From: Streptomyces sp. NBC_00377 | GTDB lineage: Bacteria; Actinomycetota; Actinomycetes; Streptomycetales; Streptomycetaceae | Assembly: GCF_036075115.1 (NCBI RefSeq) | Contig: NZ_CP107958.1 | Span: 5,580,001-5,644,000 of the forward strand | Reading direction: 5' to 3' | Length of the DNA stretch: 64,000 nt | Shown: positions 8,359 to 14,956 of the stretch, piece after piece | How positions within the stretch are numbered: position 1 is the stretch's first letter | Layout of the letters: the number at the start of each line of letters is the position of its first letter | Translations under genes and position numbers: made by a program | The notes under the pieces: generated by a model | The model's database searches: none | Seen by the model: only the letters and a program-made list of their open reading frames with translations | Told to the model about the DNA's origin: nothing

Positions 8359-9537
8359 ATGTCAGGCCGTGACCTGTTCTGTCAGCCCCGCCGTTTCGGC
8401 CGCGGGGCCGCCCTGACATTGGTGTTCGCGAGCGTGCTCGTCGCGGGCGCCGCCACCGGGTCGCTGCCGGGGGACCCGGGAGAAGCCGGGCGCAGCGCCT
8501 CGGGCGCCGCCCCCTCCACGGCCCCCGCCGGTCACTCCGGGGACGTGACGCGAGCCGCCGAGGAGGCCGCCGCGGACGGCAAGTCCCCCATGGAGGCCGC
8601 CGAGCGTGCCGTCAGCCGCAGCGGGGACCGCTGGGCGGCCGTCTACTCCGAGGGCGAGTACGAGGAGTTCGAGGAGTCCCTCGACGGCCGGTACACCGGC
8701 GTCGGCCTGGAGGCGCGGCGCGAGCGGGACGGCCGGATCGAGGTGACCAAGGTGCAGCCGGGCTCGCCCGCGGCCGCCGCCGGAGTCCGCGCCGGGGACC
8801 GGCTGCGCAGCGTCGACGGACGGTCCGTGAACGGGCTCCCCGTCACCGACGTCATCTCCTTACTGCGCGGTGACGCCACCGACGCGCCCGCCGGCACCAC
8901 CGTCCGTCTCGGCCTGGAGCGCGGCACGCGCGCGTGGACCGAGACCCTGCGCCGGGCGCTCCTGTCCACGGACTCCGTCACCGTCCACCGGCTTTCCGAC
9001 GACACCACCGTCATCACCGTGGCCGCCTTCACCAAGGGGGTCGGTGACAGCGTGCGCAAGGCCGTCCGCCGGGCCCCGGCCGGCGCCGGGATCGTCCTCG
9101 ATCTGCGCGGCAACTCCGGCGGTTTGGTCACCGAGGCCGTCTCCACCGCCTCCGCCTTCCTCGACGGCGGCCTCGTCGCCACCTATGACGTCGACGGCGA
9201 CCAGCGCGCCCTGCACGCCGAAGGCGGCGGCGACACCACCAGCCCCCTGGTCGCCCTCGTCGACGGCGGCACCATGAGCGCCGCCGAACTCCTCACCGGC
9301 GCCCTCCAGGACCGTGGCCGTGCGGTCGTCGTGGGCTCCCGCACCTTCGGCAAGGGCTCGGTCCAGATGCCGAGGCGGCTGCCCGACGGCTCCGTCGCCG
9401 AGCTGACCGTCGGCCACTACCGCACCCCCTCCGGCCGCGGCGTCGACGGCCGGGGCATCACCCCCGACCTGGAGGCGGACGACGGGGCGCTGGAGCGGGC
9501 CGAGACCGTGCTGAGCGGGCTCGGGGACGTGTCCTGA
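8359..9537 (+). CDS. Secreted C-terminal processing peptidase (S41, PDZ) with TTA codon
   Basis: A 392-residue CtpA-type serine protease. It has a signal anchor (LTLVFASVLVAGAATG), a linker, a PDZ domain at about 105-185 that binds substrate C-termini, and the S41 catalytic domain. The Ser/Lys dyad can be placed at S307 (GGTMSAAEL) and K332 (GSRTFGKGSVQ). Residue 168 in the PDZ domain is a leucine encoded by TTA (8860-8862), the codon read only by the bldA tRNA, so translation is expected to be late or developmental. It lies between ftsEX and smpB, in its own transcription unit by promoter position. Confidence 0.92.
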   Translation: MSGRDLFCQPRRFGRGAALTLVFASVLVAGAATGSLPGDPGEAGRSASGAAPSTAPAGHSGDVTRAAEEAAADGKSPMEAAERAVSRSGDRWAAVYSEGEYEEFEESLDGRYTGVGLEARRERDGRIEVTKVQPGSPAAAAGVRAGDRLRSVDGRSVNGLPVTDVISLLRGDATDAPAGTTVRLGLERGTRAWTETLRRALLSTDSVTVHRLSDDTTVITVAAFTKGVGDSVRKAVRRAPAGAGIVLDLRGNSGGLVTEAVSTASAFLDGGLVATYDVDGDQRALHAEGGGDTTSPLVALVDGGTMSAAELLTGALQDRGRAVVVGSRTFGKGSVQMPRRLPDGSVAELTVGHYRTPSGRGVDGRGITPDLEADDGALERAETVLSGLGDVS

Positions 9538-9618
9538 GCCTCCCGTGACCAGGTCCGGTGCCCGGCTTCGTAATCGGCTTTCCCTCTGCGGGCCTCCGGG
9601 TGCGAAAATGGCCGGACT

Positions 9619-10167
9619 ATGAGCAAGGGAATGTACGTACCGAAGGAGTCCCAGCCGAAGCAGGGCGGGGCGGCCGCGTCCGGCAAGGCCAAGGACGGCA
9701 AGCGCAAGATCGTCGCGCAGAACAAGAAGGCCCGGCACGACTACGCGATCGTCGACGTCTACGAGGCGGGTCTCGTGCTCACCGGCACCGAGGTGAAGTC
9801 GCTGCGCCAGGGCCGTGCCTCGCTGACCGACGGCTTCGTCCAGATCGAGGGGAACGAGGCGTGGCTGCACGCCGCACACATCCCCGAGTACAGCCAGGGC
9901 AGCTGGACCAACCACTCCGCGCGCCGCAAGCGCAAGCTGCTGCTGCATCGCGAGGAGATCGACAAGCTGGCGGTGAAGTCCGAGGAGACGGGCCACACGA
10001 TCGTGCCCCTCGCCCTGTACTTCAAGGACGGCCGGGCGAAGGCCGAGATCGCGCTGGCGCGCGGCAAGAAGGAGTACGACAAGCGGCAGACCCTGCGCGA
10101 GCAGCAGGACCGCCGGGAGACGGACCGGGCGATCGCGGCGGCCAAGCGCAAGCAGCGGCACGCCTGA
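9619..10167 (+). CDS. smpB: SsrA-binding protein SmpB
   Basis: A 182-residue tmRNA partner, needed for trans-translation on stalled ribosomes. The OB-fold core shows the family signatures IVAQNKKARHDY, LTGTEVKSLRQGRASL, HIPEYSQGSW and the basic C-terminal tail that enters the mRNA channel (GKKEYDKRQTLREQQDRRETDRAIAAAKRKQ). An in-frame ATG at 9631 (MYVPKES) is an alternative start that would remove four residues; neither start has a clear ribosome site. The tmRNA gene is directly downstream on the same strand. Confidence 0.96.
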   Translation: MSKGMYVPKESQPKQGGAAASGKAKDGKRKIVAQNKKARHDYAIVDVYEAGLVLTGTEVKSLRQGRASLTDGFVQIEGNEAWLHAAHIPEYSQGSWTNHSARRKRKLLLHREEIDKLAVKSEETGHTIVPLALYFKDGRAKAEIALARGKKEYDKRQTLREQQDRRETDRAIAAAKRKQRHA

Positions 10168-10285
10168 CCGCGGCGGGCGTGGCCGCCGGGAATGCAGTGG
10201 CATCGACGTGCGTTGGTCACGTACGATGGCACCTGTGCCCCGCAGCGGGCACGGACCCTCCTCGGAGGGATTGAAAAATCAACAT

Positions 10286-10671
10286 GGGGATGATCGGTTT
10301 CGACAGCGACTGTCGAAGCAGGGGAAGCGTGTCGAGGAAGCGGCAATGATCTCGTAAACCATATGTCGCAAAAAATAATCGCCAATATCAAGAGCGATTC
10401 CCAGTCCTACGCCCTCGCTGCCTAATAAGCCGCGAGTGTAGGACCCATAATGGGTGTCAGCCCGGGAGTGTTCCCGACCCGGATCCTGGCATAATCTAGG
10501 GAACTAAACCATCGAGCCCGGTCACGGGGTTCGATGGGAAATCAAACAGTGACTGGGCCCGTCGGCGACTTGTTCGCGTGATCGCCGGGGCCGAGAAAAT
10601 CACAGCGAACTGCACACGGAGAAGCCCTGATTCTGCACCGTTGGACGCGGGTTCGATTCCCGCCATCTCCA
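10286..10671 (+). ncRNA. ssrA: Transfer-messenger RNA (tmRNA)
   Basis: The 5' end GGGGATGATCGGTTTCGAC and the 3' end with T-arm GGTTCGATTCC and acceptor CATCTCC-A are diagnostic: GGGGATG pairs with CATCTCC in a 7-bp acceptor stem. The next bases are CGA, so the CCA is not encoded and must be added. The tag reading frame begins at GCC 10381 and reads ANIKSDSQSYALAA, followed by tandem TAA TAA at 10423-10428. The ALAA end is the signal for ClpXP-type proteases. It lies immediately after smpB. Confidence 0.95.
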
Positions 10672-10678
10672 CGAGATG

Positions 10679-10752
10679 GAGGTGACCCGCTCTCGCCTGT
10701 CGCGCGAGCGCGGATCACCTCGCCTTGGTCCGGAGGAAAAGAATTCCGGACC
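10679..10752 (+). other. Two hairpins downstream of tmRNA
   Basis: A long imperfect hairpin pairs GAGGTGA (10679) with TCACCTC (ending 10721) and continues through CCGC/GCGG and CTCGC/GCGAG. A second hairpin has 8-bp arms GGTCCGGA (10727-10734) and TCCGGACC (10745-10752) around a purine-rich loop. They may protect or help process the tmRNA 3' end before the true terminator at 10770. Confidence 0.5.
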
Positions 10753-10769
10753 GCCTCATCCCATGTGAA

Positions 10770-10805
10770 CAAGAACCCCGTCGCTTCCGAGCGGCGGGGT
10801 TCTTG
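10770..10805. terminator. Intrinsic terminator of ssrA
   Basis: CAAGAACCCCG pairs with CGGGGTTCTTG (11 bp), with a further short pairing inside the loop. It also faces the decayed genes on the opposite strand, so it can act in both directions. Confidence 0.8.
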
Positions 10806-10846
10806 TCGTGCCGGGCGTTCCGTGCCGGGGCGTGCCCGGCGACCGG

Positions 10847-11203
10847 TCAGGGACGACCGACCGTCCGGGGGGCTGTGCTCGCCCGCCGGGTCAGCGTCGG
10901 TGGCAGCAGGTCGACCCGGGTACCGTCTCGCCGCCGAGCTTGCGCATCAGCAGATCCACCGCCCGCTCACCGACCTCCTCCGACGGCAGCGCGACGGAGG
11001 TGACGGGCACCCGGATCCCCGAGGCGAGTCCGTCCGGGCAGATCGCCGTGACCGACATGTCGCCGGGGACCTGTAGCCCCAGCTGTTCGAACGCGTCGAT
11101 GAGCGGCTCCAGGACCGCCTCGTTGTGGACCACCACCCCGGTCAGCGCGGGTTGCTCGCGCAGGAGCCGCTCCGCCACCCGCCGGGCCGCTGCCGGGGCC
11201 GCC
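10847..11203 (-). pseudogene. C-terminal remnant of a LacI-family regulator
   Basis: The minus strand encodes about 110 residues of a LacI/GalR effector-binding domain: ALTGVVVHNEAVLEPLIDA, DMSVTAICPDGLAS, PVTSVALPSEEVGERAVDLL. The helix-turn-helix and first half of the sensor domain are absent. Near 10912-10920 a frameshift breaks the end: the natural tail VDLLPPTLTRRAST is in another frame and would stop at 10847. Upstream it runs directly into GH31 sequence at about 11200, so the regulator lost its 5' part in the same deletion that truncated the GH31 gene. It cannot make a functional repressor. Confidence 0.8.
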
Positions 11204-12212
11204 TTCGCCTTCAGCCGGGTCAGCATGCCCTCCGGGTCGGGGAAGACCCGGGGTCCCAGCGGAAGTCGCACCAGTTGAACTCCCACATCCAGAAGCAGTC
11301 GAAATGGAAGACGGAAAGGGGCAGTTCGCGCTCCCGCATGCCCTCGATGAAGGAGGTCACCGTCTCCTCGTCGTAGGACGTGGTGAACGACGTCGACAGC
11401 CACAGGCCGAACGACCAGGCCGGCGGGAGGGCCGGCCGGCCGGTGAGGGCCGTGTACTTGCGCAGGATGTCCTTCGGGGCGGGGCCGTGGATGACGTAGT
11501 ACGTCAGCTCCTGGGTCTCGGCGCTGAACTGGACCCTCGACACCGCCTCCGAGCCGACCTCGAAGGACACCTTGCCCGGGTGGTCGACGAAGACGCCGTA
11601 GCCCGCGTCCGTGAGGTAGAACGGCACGTTCTTGTAGGCCTGTTCGGTCGCCGTGCCGCCGTCGGCGTTCCAGATGTCGACGGCCTGCCCGTTCCTGACC
11701 AGCGGTCCGAAGCGTTCGCCGAGGCCGTAGACGGAGGTTCCGACCCCCAGGTCCAGCTGCTCGCGCAGATAGTGGCCGCCGGTGGCCGCGTCCCGCATGA
11801 TGCCCATGCCCTTGGGGCCGCTGGAGGTGAGGGTGCGGCCATGGGCGAGGAACTCCACGTGCCAGGGGCCGGAACGGGCGACCTTCACCGACAGCGCGCC
11901 GGAGGTCAGGGTCGCGCAGGTGTCGTCGTGGGAGAGCTGCGGGGCGGTGGCCACCCCGGTGAGGGCGAAGGCGGGGCCACGGGGCCGCTCGCCCGTGAAG
12001 TGGGTGAGGGTCACACCGACCACGTCGGGCATCGGGGTGTGGAGGGTGACCGTCATGACCGGTCCCGTCAGCAGGTCGCCGCGGCTGCGGACGGGCCGGG
12101 TGGGCGCGTGGATCTCCAGGACGCCGTCCGACTCGGTGACGTCGAGGACCTCGGCCGGGTGCGCGGCCGTGACGCCCTCGCGCAGCAGCCAGTAGCCGTC
12201 GGTGAACTTCAT
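11201..12212 (-). pseudogene. Truncated GH31 alpha-xylosidase-like gene
   Basis: From ATG 12212 (MKFTDGYWLLREGVTAAHP) the frame encodes about 325 residues of a family 31 glycoside hydrolase: the N-terminal beta domain and the first part of the catalytic barrel (PPAWSFGLWLSTSF, LPLSVFHFDCFWMWEFNWCDF). At a run of four G (11250-11253, plus strand) one base seems lost. The frame then stops at 11220, while the expected continuation RVFPDPEGMLTRLKAK is one frame over and fuses to LacI sequence at about 11200. The nucleophile region (KTDFGE-type) is missing; intact family members are about twice as long. The product should be inactive. Confidence 0.85.
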
Positions 12213-12367
12213 GCGCAGGGGTCCTCGTACTCCATGAGGCCGGGCGCCTCGGAGGAGCCGCCGTCGTCCGAGCCGCCGTGGAAGCCCGGGAGCGGGGAAC
12301 CGGCGACGTCCGCCGCGGCGCACGCCGTTCCCCTTCGTGTCCTCACACGCCTTCGTGCCGTCGACAT
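12209..12367 (-). CDS. Small ORF coupled to the GH31 remnant
   Basis: A 52-codon frame begins at ATG 12367 with GGAGG six bases upstream and ends in TGA overlapping the GH31 ATG (ATGA), the arrangement of translational coupling. The sequence (MSTARRRVRTRRGTACAAAD...GLMEYEDPCA) is not recognised and looks composite. It may be the fused ends of an upstream sugar-operon gene left after another deletion. Low confidence that it is a functional protein. Confidence 0.35.
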   Translation of the reverse strand: MSTARRRVRTRRGTACAAADVAGSPLPGFHGGSDDGGSSEAPGLMEYEDPCA

Positions 12368-12417
12368 CCTGCGCCTCCGGGGGAGTCGGATGGTTCTGGG
12401 AGCGTCACGGTGCGTCG

Positions 12418-12460
12418 ATCGAATCGATTCGATGAGCCCCGTCGAAGCGCTTCGACGGGG
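12418..12460. promoter_or_regulatory. LacI-type operator pair
   Basis: A 24-bp perfect palindrome at 12437-12460 has half site CCCCGTCGAAGC and central AAGCGCTT, typical of LacI/GalR-family operators. A second perfect 16-bp palindrome, ATCGAATCGATTCGAT, lies at 12418-12433, centres 23 bp apart. They sit 50-90 nt upstream of the small ORF coupled to the GH31 remnant, where an operator for that operon would be expected. Confidence 0.75.
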
Positions 12461-12929
12461 GAACGTATGTGGCTGTTGTGGTCGCGTCAATGGACAGGTG
12501 GGAGCAGGCGGGGGAAACGCGCCATCCGGCCGCGACTTCGCTGAAGTTTCCGGCCATGCCTGGGGCGAGGTGGCGTTCGCCCCAGGGCATGGTAATTCTG
12601 CCCCTCTATGACCGCATTGGAGTAGATGGTCCTGTCTTCCTCGATCCCTCGCTTGTCTTGAGCGATCGCTTTCGGGATCGGGTGTGATCGAGGCGGTCGG
12701 ATTGCGGCTGCGAAGGATGGCTGGGGGGCGATTTCCGGCCATAGGCATGAACATGACCTCTGCCCGCAAATGACACATCGCGAACACAGGGCCCAAGCTT
12801 GCGCTAGATTCTTGGACCTGAGCGCAATGGGGTAAAAGGGGCGCTGGAGACGGGTGGGGGCCCGGTTTCGTCGACTGCGCTCAGGGTCGCAGGCGCACCC
12901 AGAACAGTTCCTTGGGGGGAAGTGCGCAC
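12461..12929. promoter_or_regulatory. Intergenic region upstream of matA
   Basis: No gene is seen. A stable hairpin at 12554-12592 (CCATGCC-TGGGGCGA against TCGCCCCA-GGGCATGG, one bulged G) is followed by a few T residues and may end transcription. A TAGATT at 12805-12810 is a candidate -10 for matA, giving a leader of about 110 nt. GGGGGGAAG at 12914-12922 is the matA ribosome site. Confidence 0.4.
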
Positions 12930-13916
12930 ATGAAGAATTGGCGGGAAGACGCCCAACCGGAGTGGCCGGAGGCGGCATCCCCGACCCGGGACACACCGGT
13001 CGCGGGGGCGGGAGTACAGAATTTCGGCGGGATCCTCGGCGGGATCGGGGGGCAGCCTCTGACGTCCATGGCGGGCGAGAGCGCCAGATACCGGTCATTA
13101 CTTGACGTACCCCGTGAAAGCGGCCTGCTGTCGGCCTCGGACGCGTCGAACAGCCTTTCCGAAAACGAACGGTCGGGCGATCTCCGGGATCCCTGGGGAG
13201 AAGGACCCGGCGGCGCCGCGGACAAGGGCAACGATCCGGGCGAGGTGACCGTCCAGCTCGACCCGTTGAAGAGCGGGCGGCACGACGGTCCGGAGGGCGC
13301 CTCCGACGTCCCGGTGTTCGTCGACGAGTCGGGCCGGCGCAGCCGGACGTTCCGCCGTATCGGCATCCTGGTGGGCACCGCCTGCGGGGCGTACGCCGTC
13401 GTCATCGTGGCCGCGCTGCTGACGGGGAACGCGGGTGCGCCCTGGCTGCCGGTTCCCGTGCCGGGGCAGGCGGACGACAAGCCGGCGGCCGGCAACGTGG
13501 ATGCCACGTCGGCGCCGGACGGGTCCGAGAGCCCGCGCCCCGGGGCTCCCGATGCCCGGGTGCCGGGCGGCGCGGATGTCACCGCCACCGCGTCCGGCGC
13601 CGTGCCGGGCAAGCCGGGCGCGAGTACGGCGCCGGGTGCGTCGGGCAGCACGGCCCCGTCGAGCGGGTCGTCCCCGGCGGCGCGGCCCTCGCCGAGCGGC
13701 CCCGCCCGCCCCAGCGCCGGCGCGACGCCCTCGGCCTCCTCGGGTCCCGGCCCGAGCAGCCCGGTGATCGCTCCGACACCGCCCACGCAGCCGCCCCCGG
13801 CGAGCTCGCCCGCCGCGTCCCCTTCGGCGGCCTCCTCCCCGTCCCCGGCCGGAGGAGCCTCGACGACGGTCGCCGGCGGCCCCCCGGAACCAGCCCCGGC
13901 CACCCCGCCGGCCTGA
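12930..13916 (+). CDS. matA: MatA-like membrane protein of the aggregation locus, with TTA codon
   Basis: A 328-residue protein starting MKNWREDAQPEWPE, with ribosome site GGGGGGAAG 7 nt before the ATG. The N-terminal half is acidic and hydrophilic; one membrane helix (RIGILVGTACGAYAVVIVAALL, about residues 142-163) is followed by a Pro/Ala/Ser-rich outer tail of about 160 residues. It precedes the matB deacetylase/glycosyltransferase, the position of MatA in the S. coelicolor mycelial-aggregation locus; the symbol rests on position and topology. Leucine 57 is encoded by TTA (13098-13100), so expression should depend on the bldA tRNA. Confidence 0.65.
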   Translation: MKNWREDAQPEWPEAASPTRDTPVAGAGVQNFGGILGGIGGQPLTSMAGESARYRSLLDVPRESGLLSASDASNSLSENERSGDLRDPWGEGPGGAADKGNDPGEVTVQLDPLKSGRHDGPEGASDVPVFVDESGRRSRTFRRIGILVGTACGAYAVVIVAALLTGNAGAPWLPVPVPGQADDKPAAGNVDATSAPDGSESPRPGAPDARVPGGADVTATASGAVPGKPGASTAPGASGSTAPSSGSSPAARPSPSGPARPSAGATPSASSGPGPSSPVIAPTPPTQPPPASSPAASPSAASSPSPAGGASTTVAGGPPEPAPATPPA

Positions 13917-14890
13917 ACGGCCCGGCCCGTGAGAGCCGCCGCGATGCGGCCGACGGGCCGCGCGGTGCGGGTGGCCTGCGGTCCGCGAGCCGTGCGGTCC
14001 AGGAGCCCTGCGGCCCGCGGTCCGTGACGTCCGGGAGCCCCGGCCCGATCGGCCTGCGGGCCCGCGAACCGTGTGGACCGTGTCGGCTGCGGTCTGCGAA
14101 CCGTGCGGTGTGGGGCCTGCGGCCCCAGCACCGCGAGTCCTGGCGGTCCGTGCGGTCCGCGAGCCGTGTGTCCTGCGAGCTGTCTGCCCGCGGTCCTGCG
14201 GTCCGCGAGTTGTGGCCCGCGAGTCCTGTGGCCCGAGGCCCGCGAGTCCTGGCGGTCCGTGCGGTCTGGGGTCCGCGAGCCGTGTGGCCCGCGATCCGTA
14301 CGGCCCGTGGCCCGTGGCCCGTGGCCCGCGAGTCCTGGCGGTCCGTGCGGTTCGCGAGCCGTGTGGCCTGCGAGCCCTGTCGCCCGCGAGCCGTGCAGCC
14401 CGCAGTCCGTGGGCCTCGGCGGTCCGTGCAGCCTGCGGGCATGTGGTCCCCAAAGCCCCACGGGGCGAGGGGCTCACCGGCCGTACGGCCGTGCGGGTCC
14501 CACGGCCCGAGGGGCCTCACCGGTCGTGTGAGTCCCTCGCCCGACTGGTTTCACGGTCCTACGGCCGTGGGGGTCCCGCGGACCGACCGGTCGCCGACCG
14601 GACCGGCCGGTGGGCCTCGTCGGCCTACAGCCGTGCGGGTTTCGCGGCACTGCGGGTCCCGTCGGTCGCGGCCGTGCGGGTTCCGCAGTGCGGTGGGTCT
14701 CGTCGGTCATGGCCGCGCGGGTTCCGCAGTGCGGTGGGTCTCGTCGGTCACGGCCGTGCGGGTCTCGCAGGACCAGGGCCCGGACCGTCTCGCCGGTCCG
14801 CAAGCGTGTGGGCCCCCTACGCAGTGGGTCCCATGGGCCCGACCGGCCTCAGCGGCCACACCTACGCAGAGTCAGCGATGTCTCGGCACT
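13917..14890. repeat. About 1 kb of degenerate GC-rich repeats between matA and matB
   Basis: The interval is built from variants of short words such as GCGAGTCCTGGCGGTCCGTG and CCGCGAGCCGTGTGG. One 26-nt word recurs exactly at 14131, 14240 and 14326. A 41-nt unit is duplicated in tandem around 14680-14762 (TTCCGCAGTGCGGTGGGTCT at 14681 and 14722). Frames stay open because of base composition, but the translations (runs of Arg, Pro, Gly, Val) look like no protein. matB therefore sits about 1 kb from matA and probably needs its own promoter. Confidence 0.75.
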
Positions 14891-14956
14891 CGCTCCCCGC
14901 CGCTTCCCACGCGGCGCGTACCTTCGCCCGATCTCGTCCCCGGAGAACCACCTCTC

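Noticed and set aside
10199..10227. ssrA promoter with TACGAT as -10
   Set aside because: TACGAT at 10222-10227 is plausible but no -35 lies at 16-18 nt, and the implied leader of about 50 nt before the tmRNA 5' end is uncertain.
12368..12796. Upstream part of a 195-codon minus-strand frame ahead of the small coupled ORF
   Set aside because: It runs through the LacI palindromes and the hairpin at 12554, so it is regulatory DNA. Only the part from ATG 12367 has a ribosome site.
13098..14520. Several long minus-strand frames opposite matA and the repeat array
   Set aside because: They consist of shuffled Arg/Pro/Gly/Thr with internal copies that mirror the DNA repeats, and they have no ribosome site or domain.
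14024..14956. A 310-residue N-terminal extension of matB
   Set aside because: The frame is open only because the repeat array lacks stops. The translation is composition-driven and the natural MatB start with basic N-terminus and first helix is at 14957.
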